This document shows, one piece after another, positions 12,946-25,641 of a stretch of 64,000 bases of DNA. A program made the position numbers and the translations under genes. Position 1 is the first letter of the stretch. Every line of letters begins with the position of its first letter. A model generated the notes under the pieces. It was not told the DNA's origin and searched no databases. It saw only the letters and a list, made by a program, of their open reading frames with translations. Source of the DNA: Callorhinus ursinus (lineage: Eukaryota > Chordata > Mammalia > Carnivora > Otariidae); the NCBI RefSeq assembly GCF_003265705.1, contig NW_020313045.1, positions 2,531,616 through 2,595,615 on the forward strand. Direction: 5' to 3'.

Positions 12946-15900
12946 TTGCATAATATGCAAAAGCTGTAAAAAATATTTGAGCTGGACAATTAGTCTTCTA
13001 CAACCCTTTCCCTCCACCAGAGACTGCAGCTGGAAACAACTGGTGTCTGTTTTTCCAGATTTTTTTTTTTTTAATCCTAGGATTCTAAAGCCAAAAAGAA
13101 CCACAGAAGCTATCTAAGGAGGTCTGGTGTCTTCACTTGTGAGGGAGCTGAGGTCTGGGGGGTTGGAGGGGAGGAATGAGTACAAGGCAGTCCAAACTGG
13201 AGTCCAGGTCCCACTGCCCCATGGTCAGTCTCCGCTGAACCCCCTTGGGGGACATGGTTCTCCAAACGCACACTTGTTTACTTCCCTAGTTCACAGTCTT
13301 TCTGTAGTGACCAGTGACAGACATGAAAGTCAAGCCCAAAGTAGGACGGCTTTTTACCCAAGACCAGAAGTAGATTCCACAGATCTCGGTGATTAAGGAA
13401 GGAAACCACCTCCCACTTCCTCCCTTCGGGGGACTGGACGATGCTACTTACCCTCTGTGGAGATCAACGTGGGACCCCCCGTCGCGCCCACAACCCAGGA
13501 CCTAAATGAACAGCCCCAGGGGGGCAGCTGAGGCTACCACTGACTTACGAATCTGTTGAAGCAGAGAAGTTTGAGAGGGAAAAGCAAAATTCCAGCCCTG
13601 GATTCCAAGGACCCTTTGCTTGGGTGAAGAGGAACCAATGAGCTTAAGTAAACCTGAAGCTAACCCCCAGTGCATCATTGACATCCCACCAGACTAAACG
13701 ATGAACCAGACTGGGCACGGTCATTCAGGCTCATGGGACATTTCTCTGTCCACACAACCAGACATGCTGGCAGATTCCCAGGCTGTCCCCGCCAAAAGCC
13801 ACGGAGAAGTGAGTAAAGTCAGCAAAGAGTCCTCAAGCTCTATGATGCCAAGGCCTCCCCAGAGGTCACCTGTTCCACCTCGCCGTCTCATCATAACAAA
13901 GCTGCCTAAAGCCACGCTGGATATGAAGCCACGTCTGGCTGCTGAGGGCTTGAAGGAGCTTACAACTTTCTTCATCAACAGGCCATCCTGATAGGGAATT
14001 CTCCACTTCTGACCCCTGTGCTTTGTAGGACGGACAGAGACCCGAAGGGCATTTCTAGAGAGATTGATTACTCAGAGTTGCCACAACAACCTGTTGATCA
14101 GCTTCCTGTTGCTGCCGAAACAAATTACTTCACAATTAGTGGCTTAGAACAATCCAAATTCATGGTCTCGTAGTCATATGGGTCACAATTCCAGGCAGGT
14201 TTCCCTGGTGCTTCCACTCAGGGTCTCGAAAGGCCAAAATCAAGGTGTCAGCTAGCCTGGGTTCTTATCCTGAGACTCGGGGAAGAATCCACTTCCAAGC
14301 TCCTTCTAGTTGTTGGCAAAATTCAGTTCTGGGGGCTGAGGTCCCTGTAATTTGTGCTGGCCGTTAGCTGAGGGCCACTCTAGCAACCTAAGGCCATCTG
14401 CATTTCTTGTCACATTGCCAGGGGGACCGATTCTGGCTCAACAAGCCTCCCTCGTAGGAGATACTGGTGCACAGGAGCCTACAGGCTGAGCAAGGCCCAT
14501 TCCCTGACTTCAAGCAGCGAGAACAGAGAGGGAGGCCTTTGAAGAGGGACACCAATGGGGGAGGCAGCCACAAACTCAGATGAAAACACCATGCAATCTC
14601 CCTCCTTTAACAAATCACCGTAATTTAAAGCACACCCCCCCCATTCTCTTTCTCTCTTGATACCCTGAAGTGTGTTGAAGGAGGGTGGGGCTTAGGAGAC
14701 CGGCTTTGGGAAGGGGGGCATATCTGGTCCCCGTGGTCTCCTGTCCATGATGAAATCAGCCGAGGGAGCTCCACTCCCACACAGGCGCCAGGCTCCGCAG
14801 CTTCCTATGGCATCATTCTTCCCAAGAGCCTCTTTTGAGTTTGGGTTCCCCCGAAATCAGACCACATGGTCTGTTCTGGGGGGCTGAGGTCCCTGTATTT
14901 GGTGGTGGTCCCCAAAACCAGCAGGGGAGGGGGGGCGTGACCTGGCAGGCTACTGGACCTCAGTCTCCCTGGAAACCACAGACAATGACTCCATGTGAGG
15001 GGCTAGGGAGCTGGGGTATTGATCCCCCAGCTCTGTCAGTCCTGAGGTGAGGGCTGCCCCAGCATCATCTTCCCAGTTGTGGGAGCAGAGCTACTACAGA
15101 AATCCCTCTGCTGGAGATAGGCAGCAGGGAAGGGCCGTGGGGGTGGGGGGCACCCCTGCTTCTGCAGCAAGGCCTGGTTCTGTATGTCCCCGAGGGCTGC
15201 CTACGACAGGCTGGGAGACTGGAAACTCTGCAGGGCCGACTAAAGCCTCTTCTGCCCAGACCCATCCTGAGCTGGGTTGCCATGAGGCTCTGTTCACTTC
15301 TCCGAAGTCCTCCCCAGGAAGCACGGCTCAGAGGCCCTCTGCTCTCAGATGGAAAAGCTGTCTGGCAGTCAGGGTGAGGTCCATGGGGCAGGGATGCCGC
15401 CCCTTCTCAAGGACCCACAGGCATCTGCATCCCCCCTCTTCTTCCACTCTCCCTCTGCCCTCCCTGCCCTGGGCCTGAGGACCTGCCGCCTCACCTCAGG
15501 GAAGTGAGGACATCCTCTAGGCCCAGCACCTGGCAACCTGAAGCTGTTGTTTTTGCCAGGGACTTTGCCATCCCCCAATGGATAGGAAGTCACTCTGGCA
15601 GCTCATTGTCCCTGATATATACCCTCTCTTCTCTGGCTACAGGGAGCCTAGGAAGTGTCCTGAGTGAATGCGAAAGGCCCCTATGTACCAGGAAACACCG
15701 GAAATCCTTCAAATAATTCTTATCACACAGCCGTGCACCCAAGTGGCCAGAATCCAGGGTGAATATGGTATGTGCCCTTGTGAAGTCCTCCCCCAGGAGA
15801 GAGAGAGAAATTCCCATTGGAGGCAAGCATGGAGGCCTGCAGGAAAGAGGGGGAGTGTGTGAGCTGGGCCTAGAGGGACCTGGAGGGACGTGCTGGAGGA

Positions 15901-16540
15901 GCATCAGGGGCAAGCCCGGTGGGCCTCACCTCCCTTGGCCTGCACTTAGGGTCCTCAGGCCCGGGAGGCAGAGGGGTGATCTATACCCCTGCCTTGTCAG
16001 ACAAGGCTGGAGAGACAAGACAAAGAAAAATGAGGGACGCACCCCATCAGGGAGGCTTCTGAAGCCACATCATTTCGGGATCCTTCACGGGCCAAGTGTA
16101 GGCCTCTCCGTGGGAACAGGAGGGGGGCGCCCCCCCCCCAACTCACTGAGGCCACCCAACCCAAGCTTCACTCGGGCCAGGACGCCAGGTGAGTCCCGGG
16201 CTCCTGTGAGGGGCGGGGGGGTGCTGATCTTCTACATGAATTCACCAGTGACGTGGGACCGACAGCCCCGGGATGCCCTTGAGGCGAGAGATTGTCAGAG
16301 AAGGAGGTGAGAGCCCGGGGAAAATGGCCGAGACAATGAAAGCACAAGCCACCCAGCCAGCATCTTGGTTTCTTAGGAGCCCGGTCTGCTTCGGAGCAAA
16401 TAAGAAGGTCTGAGTTTTCTGGTTGTTCGCACTCAGAAGCTAAAGCCAAAGAACTTCCAAACATCTGGCTTTGACCACACGAAAGCCCCACCACGCCTGC
16501 TGGGGTACCAGTTAGTGATGTTATGGCTCCATCTACAGCC
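12946..16540. other. Unique sequence with one old dispersed repeat
   Basis: 14090-14400 has the look of a dispersed LTR-type repeat (CAAATTACTTCACAATTAGT, then AAAATCAAGGTGTCAGC), family not assigned. A 29-nt piece of it, 14325-14353, recurs at 14873-14902. The GC-rich part 15000-16320 has long overlapping frames on both strands without any recognisable product. Confidence 0.45.
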
Positions 16541-16544
16541 CGAG

Positions 16545-16800
16545 GAAGGATCTCGATGCGAGATTCCTCTGTGACAGCCTTGGAGCTGCACAGGCTCGTT
16601 GCAATTAATGCTAATAAGGCCCTTTATTCAACGCAGCTTTGGAACTACACTGGAAGTTATTTATTTCAGGCTGTGTCTACAACAGCAGCTGTTCAGAATA
16701 TACCAGAAACCCTTTTAGCCAAAATTGGTTTGGAGTTTCTATTTTAAACCACTGTTTGTAATGAATTAAATGGAGTTTTGGGGTTTTTTTTCCTCCCCCA
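16545..16800. promoter_or_regulatory. Candidate conserved noncoding element
   Basis: A repeat-free, AT-rich block with homeodomain-type motifs (GCAATTAATGCTAATAAGG) and a TTTAGCCAAAATTGG palindrome-like stretch. Conservation cannot be tested from one sequence. Confidence 0.35.
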
Positions 16801-17149
16801 ATTTTTTCTTTCTTTTTTAACAACAGAACAAATAAAAGCCCTTAAGATAGCAAGATCGAATTCTCTTTCATTCACCCAATAAACATTTAATTAGCACCTT
16901 CCCTGCATCCGCCTCTGTGATCAGCACAGGGCTCCGTCAGGCCAGAATGTATCCCCTAAGTGACTCATCAGAGAACTTCGGCTACTTCCTCTGGTTGGCT
17001 GGAACCCCCACATGGGTCAGGAAAAAGGCAAGGAGAAAGACCAGGGTCACCAGCAGAGATGGCACTTGGAAGGCCTTCAAAACCTAGTGACGTGAAATCC
17101 TTTGACTCATGACAAAATGGAAGCTGGAAGTCAGTTCCATAAGGGTGAG

Positions 17150-17660
17150 ATGTTTGTCCTTTTCTATGTTTTTTCCTAGAAGTGTAATTAGCTTTTTCCT
17201 ATTAAAAAAAGTAATACAAAAATAACTTCGTGCAGAGAACTTGGAAAACAAGACAGTAAGGAATAGAAAATCTAAGGCGTTAATAATCCCATCCACCAAA
17301 GATGACCACTTTGGCGGTTGACCAGCTTAACATGACCCTGAACTTTGTTTCTCACAGTGGTACTATATTCTCTCCAACAGGACACGAACATCCTTCCAAG
17401 TCACTGCATATTCTTCCGTGTGAGTTTGAATGGCTGCAGAGTATGCTTTCATATGAATGAACCAGAATTTATTTACCCCATGCCAGAGTCCCCATTTTTC
17501 ACAATTAAAAGCTCTGTACAGATGATATTCCTTCAGATGAACCTCTGGCCATGGAAGTTCTGGGTCAGAGGGCACACCCCATGGAGGCCTCCGAGACAAT
17601 ACATCAAATTGCCCTCCAGGGTTGATCTCCTAGAACTTCACGTCACATCGGAACCAACAT
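17150..17660 (-). mobile_element. Old L1 (L1M type) 3' fragment
   Basis: In reverse it follows the old L1 3' region, with GAACTTGGAAAACA, AATCCCATCCACC, TTCTGGGTCAGAGGGCA and AATTGCCCTCCAG landmarks. Strongly diverged. Confidence 0.6.
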
Positions 17661-19485
17661 CTTACCTGGAGGAGGCCTGAGTGTTGGCCACTTCAGAAGG
17701 AGGTAAGCATGATGGCGATTAGTGTGTGGAGGGGACCCTTGCTGAGCCTTTCAGCTGGAGGGAGTGAGAGCAGTTCAGAATGGTTTTACTACATTCTCTA
17801 CCTCGTAGGTGATTCAGACTGGAACGCCTCTGGAAGACAGGCAGTCAGACATGTTTGGGACCTGGTAAGGATTTAGTCAACAGAGCACTACCACAAGTTG
17901 GGCAGATGAAGGGAGAGGGGATAATGCTAGTCCTCATCACCCATACCTCACCACTTGCCAGAATTCAAGTCGCCCCTGGTTTATTCTTCCTTCTTCCACA
18001 TCCTATCCACCGTTTGTGATCACAGGTGCTTCGCCTTGCCCTGCATGTTTTATAAGGTTGAGCTGGGCTCCTCTGGAGGCAATTACACTCGTTAGGTCTT
18101 TGAAAAAAAAAAAAAATCCTGGCACCTCTCAAATGTGAGGTGTGATCTAAGGAATTAATACACTGGCTTAGGGAAGACTTGTAGATCATTTTCTTTGGAA
18201 TGGAAACATTCTTCCGTATGATCCCTCCAGTTGTTGGGTTCATGTGGGGTGGAAACGACTCAAAGGATAGTGACAAGCAGATCTTACACGAGGACTGCAC
18301 AGCAAAAGTCATTTGGAGGGGTTAATTTTGAAAAGGGAAGGGGCAGAAATAACCAGCTTCAGCTGAAAAGGAGAAACTAAATTTTGTCTTTGCTCTTATT
18401 GGGTACCTAATTGACTCTCATCAGTCACGGAAAAAAAGGAAAGAATGTAGCAGAGAACCCCAGAACGTTAGAGCCTGATGTCACCTCTGGGTGGAAGGTG
18501 ATGCAGAGACAAGGGTCACCCAACCAAGGTCACCGGGCTTGGGGGTGGCGGACGGGGATGTGCTGGAGCCCTGCCTTTCAGGCGTCTCATCCGTGTAGCA
18601 GAAGAGTCCTTAGGGAGCAAGAAGACCCCCGCCCCCAAAGGGGAGGTGGCACGAGGAGCCAGGAGCAGGAGAAAACAGACCGTACTCTTCGCCGTCTGAG
18701 TCACACTTCTCTTAGGAGAAGGAGATGAATGGTTGATTTCCACCCCAGGCGCCTGCCCGGCCAGCCGCTACACAGAGCAGGGCCGCGTGGGCGGACCCTC
18801 AGGGCCTCTCGGTTTTTATTGAATGTTCTCATCACCTTGACATCCTGGCAGTTTCCCTTTGCTGCACATGTGTCATGCTGAGAGTGTGGGTGAGGCTCAG
18901 GTTCTGGTTCTCGCGGAAATGGTGTTCTACCTGCCCCGGAATGTGGGCCCGCATCTTCCGGTATCCCCGGGGGCCTGTGCGGGGGAGCACCTGCGAGGCC
19001 GCGCTGCTCACCCCCCTCGCTCCCTCCCTCCCTCCACCCTCACAGTGAGGGCATGCCCTGGTAACACCCCCACCCCCCCCACCCCGCGGGAAGGCTTGAG
19101 GCAGTGAGGATCGCCTTATTACGGATAGACCGGAGACAGAAGTGATCGATACCCCACACTTTCGTGGCTCACAGTGGGACCCTTAAGCGTGCCAGACAAA
19201 ACAACAAAGATCCGATTACACTGACAGAAATAACTTACATGGTCACATACCTTCTACCTGTCCATTTCCAAACGGGAAGGCCTTTCACTTCAAGCAACAA
19301 TGGAATAAAATATTTTGAGGATGATATTTCAATAGGTCCAAGGACCTGAATACAGCTGAGCAACTCCCCATACTTTTTCTGGGCCACGATTTTCGCGGCT
19401 GGAAATGAAGGTTAATAATTTTGGCTTAACTCCCTACTCCATCCACCACTGCTTCTTAAAGATGTGGTGACAAGAGATATTTGCT
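17660..19485. other. Unique sequence, no gene recognised
   Basis: It includes an A run at 18103-18115 and C-rich low complexity at 19017-19085. No supported frame or RNA gene. Confidence 0.5.
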
Positions 19486-19489
19486 GTGT

Positions 19490-19655
19490 TTTCCAAACTT
19501 CACTGATGCCAAGAATCACCTGGGAAACATGTCAATATGAACTCCCAAGCCAAACCCTGAACTTACTAAGTCAGCAGTTCCAGCATGGGCCTGGGCATCT
19601 GTAGTTTTAAAGAACTTGTGATTGTGTGTTCAGGCAAGCTTGGGAAATGTTGAGG
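19490..19655 (+). mobile_element. MER5-like hAT remnant
   Basis: AAGAATCACCTGGGAAACAT and GGCCTGGGCATCTGTAGTTT are MER5A/B landmarks. Confidence 0.7.
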
Positions 19656-19744
19656 GAATCACCATGAAATCCTTTAATGTTTCAGAAGGCACCAAGCTCT
19701 GAACACTCCAAGGTGCATTTATTATTGCTATTATTTCAGACTGG

Positions 19745-19905
19745 GATTGCCAGCTTTAGCAAATAAAAATACAGGATGTCCACTTAAATTTGAATTTCAG
19801 ATAAATAAGGAATGATTTTTTTTTAGTGTAAGTATATCCCATGCAATATTTGGGTTATACTTATACTAAAAACTTTCCTTTAATCTGGCAGCTCTGTCAG
19901 ATGCT
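19745..19905. mobile_element. Palindromic DNA-transposon remnant
   Basis: The arms around TATCCCATGCAATATTTGGG form an inverted repeat: AGTGTAAGTATA at about 19827 against TTATACTTATACT at about 19858. Outer arms, TGCCAGCTTTAGC and TCTGGCAGC, also pair. This is typical of a small nonautonomous DNA element. Family not named. Confidence 0.55.
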
Positions 19906-20224
19906 ATGTGCCCCATTATTGTGTAATGTGGAAAAGCTCAAGAAAAATCTAATGTTTAGCAAAAGAAAGCATGTCAGTGAGAGAAGAGTGTCCATTTTAC
20001 ATTCCAATCTCTAAACCTCTCAGCTCTTAACTTGGTCCCTGCTCGCCTGCTTGCCAGCAAGAGGGAGCCCCAGCTTCTGGCTCTTCTTCATTCTGACAAA
20101 ACAAACAAAAGCTCCCACTACTGAAGAACACAAGGAAAGTGCTTTTAAAGATAAAATGCGAAGGTTTTAACTCTGTATTAAACAACTGAGCATTCTGCTT
20201 GTCAGTATCTAATGGGACCGTGGA

Positions 20225-20680
20225 GCAGTACAGACCTTTCCAACTTACAAAGGAGTGATGTGCTGATAAACCCATCCCTAGACGAAAATGCACGTAATAG
20301 ACCTCACCTACGGAACGTTGTAGCTCAGCCTAGCCTACCTTACACATGCTCAGAACACCTGCCCTAGCCTACAGTTGGGCAAAATCATCTCACATGGAGC
20401 CTATTTTATAATAAAGGGTTGAAAATCTCATGTGAGTTACCGAATGCCATCCTGCAAGTGAAAATCAGAATGGTGCAGGTGCATTGGCTGGTTGTTTACC
20501 CTCGTGATCGTGGGGCTGCCCAGCTTCGCGAGAGAGAATCCTACCACACATTGCAAGCCTGGGGAAAAGACCCAGATTCAAAATTCCAAGTACAGTTTCT
20601 ACTGAATTCATACTGCTTTTGCAAAATCTTAAGAGTCAAAAATTCATAAGTCTAACCATCATAAGCCGGGGGACCGTCTT
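20225..20680 (+). mobile_element. Old DNA-transposon-like repeat
   Basis: The text AGCTCAGCCTAGCCTACCTT, CAGTTGGGCAAAATCATCT and ATCATAAGCCGGGGGACCGT is that of a widely dispersed mammalian repeat, which I believe is of Tigger/mariner type. Family assignment is from memory and uncertain. Confidence 0.4.
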
Positions 20681-21019
20681 GTGTGTTAACGCCATTCACT
20701 TGCTGATGTATTTGTTGATTTCAAAATAATTCAAGTCATTTTAAGCTATACACATTTTTTCCTTTGGCAAAACTTCTGGGGCCACTCAGCCCCGTGGTGT
20801 GAATGTGCCTCTGTCAGATGACACCTGGCACCAGCTTGAAGGTTCTTCCCTGACCCAGACAGATATATACCCGCCTCACTGTTGGAAAGGTTTACAAGAG
20901 TGCCAATTTGGAAATCCCACTGTCAATTATAAAACAGACCTCCCCCGCACTGAGAGGAGGGAAAATGCAGAGATGAATATGAAAATCCGAAGGGCTGTAT
21001 GGTCTAAGAATGAAATGTT

Positions 21020-21540
21020 TTCTAAATCAAATTAAGCGACACAGTGGAAATTGAGGAGAAAGTCCTTAAGGTGACTTTTGAATGAAAATGAAATGTCTGT
21101 TAGTAAGTTACAGAGGTGCAATGATACCAAGTGGCAGCCTTGTATCTCATTAATTTCAAACATAGATTTTTATGTGAGGCTATTTGATTATAATTTGATT
21201 ATCTGACCCTGTAATTAAAGTTTATTGCCAATTTGGAAGCTTACATGTAAAATGAACTGGTTTTCTTCAAAGCAATATACAATCCTGTGGACTCATTGAC
21301 TTCTGCTTTTGCATTTAAATGGAAAAGTCAGTTATAACGTGACAAACAGGTTGGGGTTTTGATCATTAATCCTGCTAAAGCAATATTCATAAATTCAATT
21401 CTGAATCAGTTGGAATACTTTTCTTTTATTAGTTTCTGTGTTATTAAATGAGATTGTTTCTGACTAATATATTTCTGGACTCAAACTGTAGCTCCGAGCT
21501 GTTATTCAAATCAAATAACATGCCCCTTACTTGTGCCTCA
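21020..21540. promoter_or_regulatory. Candidate conserved noncoding element
   Basis: About 500 nt of AT-rich sequence without any repeat signature. It holds several homeodomain-type TAATT/ATTA motifs, GATTATCTG, and TTTTGCATTTAAATGG (POU-like). Composition and motif density resemble developmental enhancers. Inference only. Confidence 0.4.
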
Positions 21541-21994
21541 CACTAATAAACGCCAGCTTGTGATACATTTGCAAGAGACTGTCAGCAATATTAAAGAAGG
21601 CAATAATGCCATGGAGGTCTCCAAGTGAGCTGATTTTTCTAAGGGTTGATACCCATCATTTTTCTTAAAAACAAAACAAAACGGATATTCAAATCTTTTA
21701 GTCTTAAAGCCGAAAGCATACTTTTGATTCCTATAAACAGAGTTCGAGAACACTTTAAATAGCCAAGACAATGGAATTAGAAAATTTGTACCTTTGGGGT
21801 CCCGAGTCAGAGAAGTAGGAAGCGGATTTCAGAGCAAAATCAAAGTTACGTTAGGGAAAAGGGCCGCTTTAGCTTGGGAAATGGGTGAGTCTCTCTTTGC
21901 AGTAGGTAGATGGGAAGGAGAGGCGCCACTGCTTTTGGAAATTAGAAAAACTATTCACAGATCATTGCTGGATTCCCAGAGCAAAAGAGGGGTC

Positions 21995-22085
21995 TTTGAG
22001 ACCCTCTTCCCTCACCCCATTTTACAGATGAGGAACCAGGCCCAGAGAAAAGTCAGCCGGCTGGGGTTACACAGCGAGCTGAAGG
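21995..22085 (-). mobile_element. MIR fragment
   Basis: TTTTACAGATGAGGAACCAG followed by GGTTACACAGCGAG is the MIR core in reverse. Confidence 0.75.
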
Positions 22086-22089
22086 TAAG

Positions 22090-23930
22090 TCCCAAAGGGA
22101 AACACTCCTTGTCATTTTTTTCTGACAATTTTCCCACCATCCAGCCCACAAAAGGCTCACGAATTTGTCTGGAAAGTTCACCAGGGCTTTCACCTGAGGC
22201 CCATGCTCTCATTCTGGCTGACTGACCTTCAATAAATCACCTCAATAGCATGAGCCCCCAGCCCCCTCAGATGTAGCTCATTCCTTTCTCCTTGTTTCCA
22301 GAAGGAAATGAGACCTGGCAAGTCATCTGTAAGGGTCAGGTAACTTACTGTAACTCACTTTTTCAAGTTCAAATGTTTATTGAGGTACTTAAAGTATATT
22401 AGATGTTTCTCCTAAATAATCATAACACTGAACTTTTCATTATTTTGGACGATTTTCCCCTGGATTCCTATGCGCGGGCCTCAGAGACCAATCTCCTCCG
22501 GCCTGAAACGGTGGTTCTCTCTCTCCTTCTTTCCTGAGACCCCACACACTCACTTTGCTACTCTGGTTTGTGCGTTTTCCATCAACCGGTGATGGATTCA
22601 GGGTGGGTACTGCTAGGGTTCCACCTTGTCATGTGATCATCATGGGCCAGAATTGTCTCACGGGCCCCAGAAGGAAACGGTTCCAGCCCATTCCTAGCAT
22701 ACCAGAGTCTCCAAGTTTCTTTCAAGAAATCTTAGAATCTGCCCTTTGCTGCCAGCTCATCTCTTGCCACCTGGACCACAGAGGCTTGAATCCGCACCCT
22801 CCCTCCAGCAGGGCCACGCTCTTGGGTCCCTGGTGCGGGCTGCTGGGTCCCCAGGTGAGAACTCCTTCCTGGTGCCATGTGGAGCAGTGGCCAGGTGCGG
22901 GCACTGACCAAGCAGGCGAGGCAGGTGTTGGCCACGATTGTTACCATGGAAGCAGGTGCCAGTCTGAGCATTTGCTTGGAGCTTGTTGGCCCTCTCCTAC
23001 TGATTTGCATTATCCCACCTCCTCTTCCCAACAGTTTAAAGGCCGGTGTTGTTAGCCCCTTGATCAGTCAGGAGGAAATCGAGGCTGGGTGAGGCGGTGA
23101 GTGGCCATCTGTCTTCCCCCATCCCTCTGGCCCTGCAGGTTTGTTCTGAAAGACAAGTGCAGAGAGCTTCCAGGAAGGAGGCAGCGTGAAAGTTACAGGC
23201 GGTGAGTGTTGAGCCCGGAAGGGTGGGGAGACTGTGGACTCTGGGATGTCCGTGAACCTGAGTCTTTTTCACCCGAGCCCCGTTCCCCAGGGCACTTGCC
23301 TTGGTTGTGCCTCTGGTAGGTGCAGACTTCTCCCTTCCCGCCCAGTATGGCACTCAAGAGCCAGCTCGGGCTGGCCCCAAGACATTGGCACAGGCTGCTC
23401 CAGGCAGGAGATGGCAGGCGGGTCCCCGTCTCTGGCTTTGTCCTTAGAAGGACACCTGTCCTGCATGGTGTCTGCTAGGGAGCAGGTGTCCCCGCCGCGG
23501 TGATAGTGAGTGCTCAGGTCTCCTCACCGCCTCTTTGGGGGGAGGCTCCCCACCCACATGACCAAACTCCCAGCCCAGCTGTGGCAGGTATCGGCAGCCC
23601 CCCAACCCCACCGCCGACCCTGGGCGGCTAAAGAGGGGTGACATCGTCTGTGGTGGACTTGGAGGTACCAACCCCACTTCCAAGCAGGTTGTCCCAGGTG
23701 TCCTGAGATGATGGGGCCTCTCATTAACCTAAAAGAATAGAGATGACTGAAGTGCCCGGGGCCCAGCCCCAGCTGGTCGCTGATACCATGGGATGGGGGC
23801 TCTTACAAGATGGCGGCTCGCAGGCCTTTCTCTGCCCCGGTGGTCGTGACTTTGCCACTCAGCAAACGTGTGTACCCTCCACGCAATTGTGTGTCTGCAT
23901 AGGGACAGCTACATGACCATACACCCTGCC
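22090..23930. other. Unique sequence, no gene recognised
   Basis: GC-rich in 22780-23700. A faint MIR-like piece lies at 23030-23110. 23807-23817 is an exact YY1-type AAGATGGCGGC. No supported frame. Confidence 0.5.
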
Positions 23931-23934
23931 CTTT

Positions 23935-24062
23935 TGGAAAAAAAAATATATATATATAATTTCCATATATTTTGCAGTGTGAATTCAGTGGTAGTATATT
24001 CACAAGGTTGTACAATCATCACCTGTAATTCTAGAACATTTTCATGACCCCCAAAACGCACC
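23935..24062 (-). mobile_element. Old L1 3' fragment
   Basis: AATTCAGTGGTAGTATATTC, ACAAGGTTGTACAATCATCA and TTCTAGAACATTTTCATGAC are landmarks of an old L1 3' end in reverse. An AT run precedes it. Confidence 0.7.
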
Positions 24063-24124
24063 CTGCCTTTTAAATGGAGATCGGAGTCAGAGTAGACACA
24101 TCGTGTGGGTGTGGATAATGACGG

Positions 24125-24290
24125 TGTTACCACCTATCGAGTGCTTACTGTATACCAGCTACTATGCATGGTGCTTTACGTATTTCGTTCAGTCTGCATC
24201 ACACCCATAGACGGGCGGGCCATGCTCTCCTCTTTTTGTTTGTGAGGGAACCAAGGTGCGGGGAGAGAGCACGTGACCCACCATGGTGGG
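24125..24290 (-). mobile_element. MIR fragment
   Basis: CGAGTGCTTACTGTATACCA and GTGAGGGAACCAAGG mark a diverged MIR in reverse. Confidence 0.55.
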
Positions 24291-24367
24291 ATCTTCCCCT
24301 CCACTACTTCTAATGGGTCTGTTCCCTGTGAAGTATGGAAAGATCTCTCCGTGCCTGCCATTGTGGC

Positions 24368-25185
24368 TTTTTTTTTTTTAATTTTTTAAATTGTGGTAAA
24401 ATCTATACAACGCCAAATTGATCATTTCAACCATCTTTAAGTGTACAATTCAGCGGCATGCGGTATGTTAGCATTGTGCGACCGTCCCCACCAACCATCT
24501 GAAGAACATTTTCATCATCCCAAACAGAAGCTCTGTGCTCCTTCAAAAATAACTCTCCATTCGCTCCTTCCCCCAGCCCTTGGTAACCTAGTCCACACTG
24601 TCTCAATGAAATTGCTTCTTCTGGGGATCTCCTAGACGTGGAATTCTACTGTATTTTTCCTTCCATGTCTGCCTTATTTCACTTGGCGTAGTGTCCTCAG
24701 GGTTCATCCATGTTGTAGCCGGGGTCAGAATGTCACCGCTTTTTAAGGCTGAATAATATTCCATTGTGTGGTTATACTGCATTTTTGTCTATCCATTCAT
24801 CGCTGCTCAACGACTGGGTTGTTTCTACCTCCCGGCTACTGTGACTAGTGTGGCTAGGAACACCTATATGTGCGTTAGCTTGAGGACCTGTTTTCAGTTC
24901 TGTTGGACATATACTTAGGAGTGGAACTGGGGGCCCTAGAGTAGATCTAGGTTTAACTTTCTGAGGAGCTGCCACGCTGTTTTCCATACCGGCTGCACCA
25001 TTTTACATTTCTACCAACAGTGGACGTACAAGAACTCCAATTCCTTCGTATCCTCGCCCACCTTATTTTTCATTATTTTATCATAGCCAGCCTGAAGGGT
25101 GTGATCTGGGTGTAAAGTGGTATTTTTGTTGTGGTTTTGATCTGTGTTCCTCATGACTGATGATGCTGAGCATGTGGCTTCTTGT
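24368..25185 (-). mobile_element. Old L1 (L1M type) 3' fragment
   Basis: A T run is followed by AAATTGTGGTAAAATCTATA and GTGTACAATTCAGCGGCATG, then ORF2 C-terminal sequence in reverse (GGTTCATCCATGTTGTAG, TGAATAATATTCCATTGTG). Frames are destroyed. Confidence 0.85.
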
Positions 25186-25339
25186 GCGGCTGACTTACTT
25201 GTAAAGTAAGGTTTACTTAGGGTGAAGGTTTAAAGCGTAGGTTTTGTAGGATAGAAATGTATCCAGGCAAAAGAGGGCTAATCTGGTGATGAGCAAAGGC
25301 CTACATCTGGGCTGAGTCTACCTCTTTATTTCTGAATTT

Positions 25340-25515
25340 TCTGAACCACTCTTCCCCGCCTCGGCTGCCTCTGAGAATCGCCTGGGGAGATTTTTAAACC
25401 ATGAAGTCCAGTCACACCCCCCCAGAGCTGCTGCCCCGAGCAGTCCAGGTGGGGCCGGCATCAGAGGTTTCCGGAGCCTCCCAGGTGATTCCCATGGGGC
25501 AGCCACTGCTCCAAG
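25340..25515 (+). mobile_element. MER5-like hAT remnant
   Basis: GAGAATCGCCTGGGGAGATT and CCTCCCAGGTGATTCCCATG are the paired ends of a MER5-type element. Confidence 0.65.
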
Positions 25516-25579
25516 CAAACTTCGTCAGTGGGCGTCACCCATCACCCTCCCAGCTGGCTTACAAAACTACATGCCTCCA

Positions 25580-25581
<2 letters not shown>

Positions 25582-25637
<56 letters not shown>

Positions 25638-25641
25638 TGTG
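25582..25641 (+). repeat. (GT)n microsatellite
   Basis: About 27 uninterrupted GT units followed by GGTGTGTAAC. Confidence 0.98.

Noticed and set aside
13701..13991. Possible processed pseudogene or small gene
   Set aside because: 96-codon frame without a poly-A tail, target duplication or recognisable parent protein.
15759..16310. 183-codon + frame
   Set aside because: No domain, overlapped by frames on the other strand, GC-rich; nothing supports expression.
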